Source of the DNA: Endotrypanum monterogeii
Lineage: Eukaryota > Euglenozoa > Kinetoplastea > Trypanosomatida > Trypanosomatidae
NCBI GenBank assembly: GCA_000333855.2
Contig: CM007319.1
Span: forward strand, 1,211,878-1,275,877
Direction: 5' to 3'
Length of the DNA: 64,000 nucleotides
Of the stretch, positions 31,250-40,100 are shown one piece after another (position 1 is the first letter of the stretch; every line of letters starts with the position of its first letter). The notes under the pieces were generated by a model. The model had not been told where the DNA came from, searched no databases, and saw only the letters and a list, made by a program, of their open reading frames with translations. The position numbers and the translations under genes are program-made.

Positions 31250-31856
31250 GGATCTACTCGATGTGTTCACTACTTGCTTCCCTCCCCGTATGGCGGGGAG
31301 GAGGGGGGGAGGCACAGTGTCGGTGCCAACTCCAAATGCGACTTCATTCCGCGACAGAGGCATCACGTGATGCGTAATTATCGCAAGTGTGCACACGCAG
31401 CGATGCCCCCCGACACCCCCCCCCTCCACTCAGTGCCTCGGTCGTCACGGGGCGCCGTCTCTCTGGCTGGCTCAGTCACCCAGACCTGTGTGCAACAAGG
31501 GCCCGAGGCACGGGTTGCGTCTCCGCCCCGCCGACACCTTACCCATCGCGCAAGCAGCAAAGGCGCCCTCACTGGGGCACAGCGATTCAACGCAGCGCCA
31601 CCGAAGCTCGCGCGCCTGCACAACTGGCAACGCATCGCCCTGACCACCCTACATGGTAGGCGCTTGACGTTGTTGCCGCCAGGAGGGACCCGGTACTCGC
31701 ACGGGAATCTAGGGGGCTGACTGACTGCCCCCCTCCCTCCTCTCCAACAGCTACCGCCACAAAGCGGGTGCATGTGCCCGCGATCTGCCACTACGATGTG
31801 TGTGCCGCATGATGCGATACCGCATAGATACACAGAGAGGGATTCAGAGAAAAAAC
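31250..31856 (+). mobile_element. SIDER-like retroposon copy C, full length
   Basis: About 600 bp, nearly identical in reverse complement to copy B from 31264 to about 31808. Relative to B it carries about 32 extra bases at 31761-31792, which include a small GC-rich inverted repeat. It ends in an A-rich segment at 31848-31855. Plus orientation places it antisense in the 3' UTR of 6-phosphogluconate dehydrogenase, only 200 bp past that stop codon. SIDERs in Leishmania 3' UTRs can destabilise mRNAs; that this copy does so is inference. Confidence 0.7.
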
Positions 31857-32056
31857 GGGTCTGCTGCGTACGGTGAAGCGACCGCTAAAACGGGAGCAAC
31901 CACGTGGGGAAGAATACCGGTACCTCTCGAGAGCCTTCGCGTGTCTCCTCCCTGTAGCTGTGGCAAGGGGCCGCTCGTCTTAGAGTAGAGAGGGTTGCGT
32001 CCATGCCTCGACAAATATGAAACAGCGAAATCCGAGAGTGATCGTAGAATGGATGC

Positions 32057-33496
32057 CTACTGCATGGCAGGCCAGTTGAACGACTCGCGACCTTCCTTGT
32101 CGATGCGCTCGTAGCCGTGGCGGCCGAAGACGTCTCGCTGCAGCGACACGAGCTGACCGTACGGAAGGGTTGGCGTGTACATGGCGTTAATGTAGGCCAG
32201 GGATGCCGACATAACAGGCAGCGAAACTGCGGTGTTAGCTGTGAGGTGAGCGATAATCTGGCGGCAATGGGGGAGGCCCACCTCCATTTCTTGGGTGAAG
32301 GCATCCATGAGGTTGGGCAGGTTCGGGTGTTTCTCAAAGGCGTTTGTCATGGGCACCAAGAGATATCCCTGCAAGATGCAGCCGGCACGGAAGGTTGCGA
32401 TGGTCGCAGGCAAGTTCAAGCCGAACCCGTACACGTTATCGAGCTCGCGCAGGCACTGGAACATCTGCGCGTAGCTCGCGATTATGGAAAGGGTAACTGC
32501 GTGGTAGAGCTGTTTCGCCTCGAGGGAATTGGGGGACTTGTCTTTGGCTTGCTCGCCCGTGCCGCGCGGGAAACCAGGGAAAATCGTGGCGTTAGCGATG
32601 CGCTCGTCCTTGTACATGGTCATCTGACGTGAAATAACAGCCATGTTGAGAGACGGTGCAGGCACGCCAACCTCCAGAGCCTCCTGGGCCGACCACAAAC
32701 CAGTGCCCTTGGAGCCGATGCGATCCTTCACCTTATCCGACAGATAGTTGCCCGCCGGCTCCTTCGCGCGGCACGCGGCGATGGAGATATCCAGCATATA
32801 GGATTTGAGAAAACCCCCCGCCCTCCATGCCTCGAAAACATCGGCGACCTGATCGTTGTTGAATCCAAGAGCCACCAGAGCATTGTACGCCTCACCCCAG
32901 ATCTGCAAAATAGCGTACTCGCCAGCGTTGTGATACATTTTCACACAAGAGCCGGCTCCACCCTTGCCGTTGAACGTAACGCAAGGGCGACCGTCCTCAG
33001 CTTTGGCTGCGGCCGCCTCCACGATCGGGCGCACTTCCTCCCAAACGCTCGGCGTGCCACCCGGGAAGAACGCCGGACCCTTTCGCGCGCCCTCCTCACC
33101 GCCGGAGATACCCATGCCGAGAAAGCGGAGACCTTGGCTCTCTAGCTCTGCAGCGCGCTTGCCCTGGTCCTTGAAATTCGCATTGCCGGTGTCAACGATG
33201 ATGTCATCCTTCTCAAACACCTCTTTGAGCTGTTCAATGGTGGAGTCTGTCGCAGCGCCGGCTTGAACAAGAATGAGGGCGCGGCGTGGCTTTTTGAGGG
33301 ATGCAGCGAACTCCCTTATCGTGTCATATCCCTTCAAGTTCGAAGCAAATGACTCGTGTGCATTCTCTTGTAGGAACGAGTGCGTCTTGGCACACGTACG
33401 GTTGAAGACAGCAACATGGAATCCCTTCTCGGCGATGTTTAGGGCGAGGTTCGCGCCCATGACGCCGAGACCAACAACACCAACGTCGTTCGACAT
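32057..33496 (-). CDS. GND: 6-phosphogluconate dehydrogenase, decarboxylating
   Basis: A 479-residue NADP-dependent enzyme of the oxidative pentose phosphate pathway, converting 6-phosphogluconate to ribulose 5-phosphate and CO2. The Rossmann motif GLGVMG is at residues 9-14. The substrate-binding signature GISGGEEGARKGPAFFPGG is at 129-147, and the catalytic pair Lys186 and Glu193 lie in the segment KMYHNAGEY. The long C-terminal helical dimerisation domain is complete. Length is the usual one for trypanosomatid and other eukaryotic enzymes. The C-terminus (NWPAMQ) is not a PTS1 tripeptide, so a cytosolic location is expected unless another signal is used. The ATG is at 33494-33496, directly before the NADP fold. 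It provides NADPH for trypanothione-based redox defence. Confidence 0.98.
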   Translation of the reverse strand: MSNDVGVVGLGVMGANLALNIAEKGFHVAVFNRTCAKTHSFLQENAHESFASNLKGYDTIREFAASLKKPRRALILVQAGAATDSTIEQLKEVFEKDDIIVDTGNANFKDQGKRAAELESQGLRFLGMGISGGEEGARKGPAFFPGGTPSVWEEVRPIVEAAAAKAEDGRPCVTFNGKGGAGSCVKMYHNAGEYAILQIWGEAYNALVALGFNNDQVADVFEAWRAGGFLKSYMLDISIAACRAKEPAGNYLSDKVKDRIGSKGTGLWSAQEALEVGVPAPSLNMAVISRQMTMYKDERIANATIFPGFPRGTGEQAKDKSPNSLEAKQLYHAVTLSIIASYAQMFQCLRELDNVYGFGLNLPATIATFRAGCILQGYLLVPMTNAFEKHPNLPNLMDAFTQEMEVGLPHCRQIIAHLTANTAVSLPVMSASLAYINAMYTPTLPYGQLVSLQRDVFGRHGYERIDKEGRESFNWPAMQ

Positions 33497-34831
33497 GATG
33501 AATAGAAAATCTTCTTTTTTTGTTTATATCAAGTCTCAGAAAAAGGCGAAATTACTGCGCGGACGCTACGGTGCAGCAAAGAGCTGACGAAATAGAGAAA
33601 GTGTGTGTGAAAGACGAAAAGGACGCACAACTTCTTTTTTTTTTTACGTGGAAGCGGTATGTGATGTGTGGGGGGGGGGGGGATATGATGATCAAGAGAG
33701 ATACTCTGTGAAGGAGGGGAGGAGGGGATGCAAAGGGAGAAGAGTTCAGGGAAAGGAGAAGGAAGTAAAAGAAAACAAAGGCGAAGGTATCGAAAACACA
33801 AATGAGGAGATGGCACAGGAAAATCCCCTTTCCCTCTCTTCTGTGTACGTACTCGACAGCACCCTTCGCCTTTTAAAGTCTTTTTTGTTTTGTGTCTGTC
33901 AGGCAAAACGTCTGGCGAAGCCCGAGAGGGAAAAAGCAATCAGCCGTGAGTTGGATGAACTTAATGTTACTGATACTCGGAACAAGTGCTTAGTACACGT
34001 TCCTTCGAAATAAGGTCAAAACAGAAATTTTCTGTTTTTTTTTTCAGGTGAGCTGTGGAAGAAGGTGAGTGAAGAAGAATCAGAGAGAGATCCGAGATGG
34101 CGATGGCAAGGAACACCTTGGGGGGATAGGAGGAAGAGAAGAAAGCAAAACGGTGTGGGCTCGTTGCAACAGAACATAAGAGAGGGAGGCCAGCAGTGCT
34201 TCAGAAAGCTCTGCTCTCTCTCTCCCTCCCCTCCTCCCCTCCCAGCGTACAACGCGACGGTAACACTGGGGAGTGGGAGAAATTCATGAAAGGGGAACTT
34301 AATGTTTTAAAAGTCAGGATCACACAGGTCACAATGATGGTTCTCGATGTGTATATGTACATATAAGCATCGGATTGTCATTGGGTGCTTCTCGTTCGTA
34401 CAGGAAGGTGTCGCCCAAAAAGTCGAACATTAGGGAGGGGGGGGGGGCATATCTTTTTTTAACGGTCCCATGACCATTCCTCTTCTTTTCAAGACATGTT
34501 TGCGTGTGAAGAGTTTGCTCACCTTCAAATCCAATGAAGACAGACTGAGAAGCTTTTCTGTTGGACTGCAGGAGCCCGGCAGCAACGGAAATGAAGCACA
34601 CACACGCGCAGACACTTTCAGCAAGCGAAACCAGAAGGGGATACGTGTTCGACGTCAACGAGCCACACTGCGATGACCACCATACCCGGTACAGCAGCCC
34701 TAATATCTCGGTGGTGTACGAGTGCACGCCATCAGGAAAGAGCAACGTGCAAACCATCATCTACCCAACCGCCGCAGATAAGACGAGAAGGTCGCGGGGT
34801 GCAGGAGAGCGCCCTTCTTCCCCTCACACCA
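33497..34831. other. Intergenic spacer upstream of 6PGDH
   Basis: 1.3 kb with G-rich runs at 33669-33682 and 33713-33770 on the plus strand, giving strong pyrimidine tracts on the transcribed strand as expected for the 6PGDH splice acceptor. No gene was seen. Confidence 0.6.
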
Positions 34832-36235
34832 TCACGTCGCCTGACCAGCGTCGCTTCGGTTAATGGCAAGACTCAGTCGCAGTCGCTCCTGCTCTGACTC
34901 AATCTCCCGAATAAGACGAGCGCGCTTTTTCTTCAAGTGCAAACGCCGTAGCTCCCCTCGTCGCCTCCTTCGACGTTGCTGCACCTTTTCGGCCCTCGCC
35001 TCTGCCAGCTCGCCCGACGAAGGCTCAGTCTTATCCGATCCTTCGTTGCTCGTTGAAGATTCTGAACGTGTGGACAATGCAGATGTGCTACTCCTCATGA
35101 GATCACCTAGGCTGCGGCGCAACCGCCGCCTCTTCGCCGCCTCCCTCTCCAGGCAGGCAGCCATCTCTTTCGGACCAGCACCGGCAATGACCAACACAAG
35201 CTGCCCCTTCTTCACCAGCATCTGTGCCTCTTGTCGGAGGTAAAAGCCCACGAGCCTCTCCGCTGTGTCCGCGTGGAGGGATTCGTTCAGCTTTGTCAGC
35301 TCATGTGTGACGTAAACACGCCTCTGGGGCAGCACAGCAGCAATATCTTGGAGCACCATTACCAGCCGGCGCGGTACTTCGTAAAATACACACGGGAAAG
35401 TTGCAGGGGCAACAATAGATCGGAGAATCCGAAGCCGGGCCCCGTGCGACTTAGGTAGTACGTTCCCAAAAAAAAAAGATCCATCTTCGAAAGTTTGTGG
35501 GGCGGGGTGGGCAACAGCGCCAGCGTCTGCATCGCCTCCTCGCTTGCACTCCGCAGATTCGTACGAAGATGTCGTCAAGCCACAGACCGCCAGCGCACTC
35601 ATGACGGCCGACGCACCCGGTACAGCCGTGACACGGATACCGCTTCGCTGTATTTCTTGCACCAACTCCCCGCCAACGTCGCCGATGCACGGTGTACCGC
35701 TCGTAGTCACCAGTGCCATACTGCGCCCGCCCTTAAGCAGCTCCACCAGCTTCTCGCGCGAAGTGCTTCGATTAGTGCGGCTGTAGTGAATGAGACGACC
35801 CTGGCTTGGAATGTTAACGAGGTCTAGGAGAGTCTTGGTGGCAGGCCGATCTGTGGTGATGATGTAATCGACACCGCGTAGCACGTCAAGGGCCCGCAGA
35901 GAGAAGTCCTTTAAGTTCCCGATCGGCACCGAGACAACGTGCAATGCGGCCTTGTCGATGCTGGTTGGCTTCGTCAGGGGGTCAATCGCATCATCCGGTG
36001 TGAGGCGCGCCTTGCGGTAGCGAAAAGTACCGCTGAAGAGACGGACGGTGCCGCTGATCCTTCGCACGGGTGTGACAAGGGCCGGGAGAGAAGAGCTGGT
36101 GAGTGGGGCGCAGGATACAGATGTATAAGGACGTTGTACCGCCGCTGCCCACGGCGTCGCAGTACTTCTACAAAGGTGAAGGAGAGTCGCGAAGCACGCG
36201 CTCGGCCACTCTGACATGGCGGTAACTCTGCGCAT
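34832..36235 (-). CDS. RsmI-type rRNA 2'-O-methyltransferase, probably mitochondrial
   Basis: A 467-residue protein of the tetrapyrrole-methylase superfamily, RsmI branch, which 2'-O-methylates a cytidine in small-subunit rRNA in bacteria. Motifs are VPIGNLKDFSLRALDVL (residues 103-119), TDR (128-130), SGTPCIGDVGGELV (179-192) and VPGASAVMSAL (205-215). The first about 95 residues are Arg/Ser/Ala-rich without acidic residues at the start, as in a mitochondrial targeting presequence. A C-terminal extension (about 375-467) is Arg/Glu-rich and probably helical, and bacterial RsmI lacks it. The frame is open to 36586 through simple-repeat sequence, so the ATG at 36233-36235 is preferred: it is the first after a good splice acceptor (AG at 36257-36256). 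A second ATG six codons later is possible. The likely substrate, a mitoribosomal rRNA, is inference. Confidence 0.85.
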   Translation of the reverse strand: MRRVTAMSEWPSACFATLLHLCRSTATPWAAAVQRPYTSVSCAPLTSSSLPALVTPVRRISGTVRLFSGTFRYRKARLTPDDAIDPLTKPTSIDKAALHVVSVPIGNLKDFSLRALDVLRGVDYIITTDRPATKTLLDLVNIPSQGRLIHYSRTNRSTSREKLVELLKGGRSMALVTTSGTPCIGDVGGELVQEIQRSGIRVTAVPGASAVMSALAVCGLTTSSYESAECKRGGDADAGAVAHPAPQTFEDGSFFFGNVLPKSHGARLRILRSIVAPATFPCVFYEVPRRLVMVLQDIAAVLPQRRVYVTHELTKLNESLHADTAERLVGFYLRQEAQMLVKKGQLVLVIAGAGPKEMAACLEREAAKRRRLRRSLGDLMRSSTSALSTRSESSTSNEGSDKTEPSSGELAEARAEKVQQRRRRRRGELRRLHLKKKRARLIREIESEQERLRLSLAINRSDAGQAT

Positions 36236-36290
36236 ACGCCTAAAGTACACGCTAGCTGAAATTGTGGCGATCGACAAGAACGAGGTACCG
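36236..36290 (-). promoter_or_regulatory. Candidate trans-splice acceptor for the RsmI-like gene
   Basis: On the minus strand, pyrimidine-rich sequence at 36290-36258 ends in a CAG at 36258-36256, leaving a 20-base 5' leader without an upstream ATG before 36235. Two further AGs lie within the leader. Confidence 0.5.
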
Positions 36291-36533
36291 TCACATGAAT
36301 GAGATGAGCGAGGACAGGATACCGCGTGGAGAAGAGGGAGAAAACGAATACAGCACTCAGGTATACTGCACAGAAAGAAGAGGATGGCAGCTCTTGGTCG
36401 AGACAATCCGACGACGAGGGAAAAAAAAAGGGGGGGGCAAAAGAAAAGGTGCCCAGTACCCTTTGAGGGATGTATACACGGCTTCGTCCCTTCATAGCCT
36501 GAAGAGTATGTCTGTGTACTGCCCCAGGATTTT

Positions 36534-36543
36534 CCTCTCTCTT

Positions 36544-36577
<34 letters not shown>
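36534..36577. repeat. Compound (CT)n(AT)n microsatellite
   Basis: A CT tract to 36560 is followed directly by AT units. It is read through as a fortuitous open frame upstream of the RsmI-like start. Confidence 0.9.
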
Positions 36578-36960
36578 CGCAGACACAACTTCCCCAGTGG
36601 TACAAAGATTTCCCTGGAATATTCCTCTTTAGCGTGTCGTTTGGTTTCCTGACAATATGGAAAATTAGAGAGCGAACATTTTTCATGTACCTAAGGGGGT
36701 CACACAATCCATGTTACTGTTACTCGCAAAGTCGCGAAGACAAGTAGGAACATTCCTTTCTGCATTTTTAATACGACAATGCGGCGTCGTCGTCTGTTAA
36801 AATTAACAAAATATCCTCCAAGTGCATCAGATGGGTAGACACAGCGAAAATCGATGAATGAAAAATAAATAAGAGAGGCGAGAGAAAAATCGCAAGAAAG
36901 GGGGAACAGAGGGGGGGGGCAGGGAAATCTTCATCTGACCACGGCCCATGCCTCACCATA

Positions 36961-36986
36961 CCCGCCCCGCCCCGCCCCGCCCCTCC
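36961..36986 (-). repeat. GGGGC tandem tract, G-quadruplex prone
   Basis: Four CCCCG-type units on the plus strand give five G runs of 3-4 on the transcribed strand, separated by single cytosines, about 130-155 bases past the THADA stop codon. Confidence 0.8.
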
Positions 36987-37070
36987 TTTATTTGTGCATC
37001 AACCTCGCAGTCAACGGCGAAGGTGTTTTTGCTTTCATTATTTCAGCCTGAGAAAGAGGGGACGTGAAAG

Positions 37071-37115
37071 CCCCTCCCCCTTCCCCTTCCCCTTCCCCCT
37101 TCCGCCCGCCCGCCC
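37071..37115 (-). repeat. G-rich tract directly after the THADA stop codon
   Basis: On the transcribed strand, one base after the TAG, come three GGG runs spaced by single C, a GG, then five runs of four or five G spaced mostly by AA. This exceeds the four-run requirement for a G-quadruplex. Confidence 0.8.
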
Positions 37116-37116
37116 G

Positions 37117-40100
37117 CTAGACTAGAAAAGAGTCATATACTGAGAAGTCCACTGGCACGGGAGCCGCGACCGTCGTAGGAGACGACAAAATGTGCGAGAC
37201 GAGGTGCGACAGAACAGTCGTTTCCGCGAATACGTTCGCAGCCTCCTTCCGAAAGAGGACATCCTCGTCGTCACTCTCAGCGACATCGTCACCGTCGACA
37301 GCCTCCTCCGCCAGCGGAGCCGTCATGAGAGCCAAGGGAGTCGTCGGTGAGTCTGAAAGGGACAGGAGAGACCTGAGTGCGTCGGTACCGGCCAACAGAT
37401 CAGCCCTGTGCAATCGGCGCAAGAGGCGCACAACCGCCAAGAGGCAAGACACTTGGTCACGCGGCGCCTCGCGTGCACCCCACATGCTGCGAGATGAGAT
37501 GACCGCTGCAGCTTCACGAATGCCGGCCGCGTCATCCACTAGTAATCGAAAAAGAATCACCAGGAGTGTGACAGCACTCGGAGGACATGACGACGGTGCC
37601 AATGAGGCTGCGGCATCGCAGCTGCTGCATAAAAACAGCTGTGCAGTACGCAGGGCCTTGACCACCGCCAAGCGAGACTCCAACGGCTGCTCTGGTTCGC
37701 AGTAGTATGACAATATCCGTGCTACTGGAGGGGACACAGCGTGTGCATCAGAGACATAGATGTCGTATGTTGTGATAAAGTCGAGAGCGGCACTGCAGGC
37801 ATCCAAGTTGCTCCACAGTGTCAATTTTGCGGAGCAGGCATCAACGTCATCACGCGGGGTGAGGAAGAGTACCAGTGTCGCATACAACTGCGCGACAGCA
37901 CGACAGTTGCTGACAGCGGAAACATTTGAGTTCGTCAAGAGTGCAGTTGCTGGAGGAACCTGTCGTCCTGTGTTGAGGATGGAGAAGTCAGATGGGTATA
38001 CCGCGGCCGATTTTGCAAGTACCGCCTCGTTCATCAGCGCCATGATCATGGCAGAGAAACGCATGTGCGAAACGAGCTGACCCCATGCGACGCAGCCGAT
38101 TGTGGTCGTCACGGACCTCGAAACGCTTTCCGGGTCGCCAAACTCCTCCATTAATGACTGCAATGCTAGTTGTGAGACGTCACAGTGCAGATCACGATAT
38201 ATCGCTTGCAACACTACCGCAACGTCCGTTTTGGTGAGAACAGCGGCCGTGTCAGAGTAATACTGAAGTTGTGCGATGACCCAAGAAATGAGGTTGTGCT
38301 CACCGCGCCGGATGCTCAGAACGGAAGCCTCCCTGTGCAGCAACTCAGCCAACTGCTTCTGCTCCTCGTGGGACCAGCGTCCGATAGGGGTACTTTCTTG
38401 CTGTGCAGCTAGAAAGACCAGCACAGCACTTGCCCCTTCCATCAAGCTGCCACGCTCGGGGATGACATGGTGCGCTTTGAGGGAAGCACCCATAGCCTCT
38501 ACGCACATGCTCCGCAATGCGTGCTGCTGATCGAAGCTTAGCTTGTGCCGCGGCCCGTAGAAGACGATATCAGCCAACAAGGCGAAGAGAGAAGCCGCCA
38601 CCGTGGCGCTCACAGCACATGCTCGGACGAGAACATGCTGGCAAGAGAGAAGAACCTCGCTAACCGCGCGGCTGACTGTCTCAGCGAGAGTCTGTGTAGC
38701 GTAGCTGCTGCGCTTCTGTTTGTAGTGGCGTCGAAGCGTCCCTACGTACTGGGCATGGTACTGCAGCAGCTGCAGCAACGCGCCATGACAACTATTCAAC
38801 CCACCACCGATTGTGCCTCCGCGTTTAATTAGAGAAACCGTGTGATTTGCAGATTCCGCGACGCGACCCTGTAGCTGTGGTGGCTCTAGCAACAATCCGC
38901 GCCTAGTCTGCGCGATCGCCCCTTCGAGAGAAGAGGGGGGCACCAAACAGCACAGAGCCACAGCGCTTGCGGAGCGAACCATCAAGCTAGGCGAGTTGGA
39001 GCATTGCATCACCGCCTCTGCCATGCGGACCGCATCGTCTGATTCACCATGGCCCACTTTGGTGATTAGGTGCGGAGGGTCTGGCGAGAGCATCGAGAGC
39101 AACTGCAACACCGGGAAAAGAGCTACGTTTATCCTGGCAATGGATGCCGCATCGCTATCCCCACCCGCTGTTTCCTGTGACACGCCCTGCCCCCCTCTCG
39201 TCAACTCTGCGTACGCGTAGGCGACGCCGCGGGGCGTGCGCTTGGCAACGTCATACAGGGAAGTGTTTACCCCAGAGCCGCCAGTTGACGGGTGCTCACC
39301 AACAAACCTATGAATGACTGCTGAAAACAGCATCAGGGAACTGTTGCGCGTATACCAACTCGCATCATGAAAGCCCTCCGTTGCCAAGGAAAACGCTGGT
39401 TCAATGTACGCCACAATTCGGTCTGCAAACACCTTGTCTTCGAAGATAAACTTCATCACATTCAAAGCGTTGGAGCGCTGACTCCTACGCACCGCCTCGC
39501 CGGGAAAATTTAGATGTGCTGGCGCGGAGCCGTCCGGGTCATCTCCTTTCGATATATTGCCGCGGGCAACGCTCAACAGCCGCTGCATGGCTGATGGAAA
39601 CAGGCAGTATGGCACTGTTGTGTCTTCCACCTCGAGGATGGCCAATATAGCATGCGGGAGGCCTTGGCTGCGCCGAAGCATGCGGGCCACATCTTCAGAA
39701 GTCACACCTTCAGGCCCCATCAAGTAGTCGAGCAGCTCCGCTGGCAACTGATAAAACAACGGCTGACGCGAGCGCACCAGCGTAGCCGCGAGGGCCTTCA
39801 GTGCCTCACGAACGCACCGCATCACGCCGTTGTGTTTGGTGAGGAGTAAGGTATGAACTAGCTCGTAGGCGGATTTGTGAACGACTGCAAAAGGGATGGC
39901 ATGTACAGGGCAAACCTTCAAGATGCGCGTGATGGTGTTTGAAGCGAGACGCATGCTAAGCCAAGTATTATTGACCACTGAGCGCATCACAGACTCCGCC
40001 TCGAGACGATTGCGGTCGTAGACATGACCGCGGCAATCGACGGCTTCGTCTTCTTCCAAAGACGCAGTTACACCGGCGGCAACCGCCTCTGTGCCAACTA

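Larger units (their letters stand above)
27934..32056. other. 4.1 kb gene-poor region downstream of 6PGDH
   Basis: It contains retroposon copy C (31250-31856), (CA)19 at 28051-28088, (GT)19 at 28623-28660, a GGGAA-type G/A repeat at 29041-29088 (a 45-base pure pyrimidine tract on the transcribed strand), short GT at 29277-29295, and a GC-richer island at about 29560-29880. Apart from one weak small ORF, listed separately, no gene was recognised. Confidence 0.6.
36291..37116. other. Spacer downstream of the THADA-like gene
   Basis: It contains a (CT)n/(AT)n compound repeat at 36534-36577 and two G-rich (transcribed strand) clusters, listed separately, at 36961-36986 and 37071-37115. No gene was seen. 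Confidence 0.65.

Noticed and set aside
31274..31833. Open frames of about 150 residues on both strands
   Set aside because: They belong to retroposon copy C; the same frames recur in copy B and carry no recognisable domain.
36236..36586. Longer RsmI-like start
   Set aside because: The added segment translates the (CT)n/(AT)n microsatellite and spacer sequence; the ATG at 36235 follows a usable splice acceptor.
37190..37705. Plus-strand frames opposite the THADA gene
   Set aside because: Frame shadows caused by GC-rich third positions of the long minus-strand gene; the same holds opposite the helicase-like and WD40 genes.
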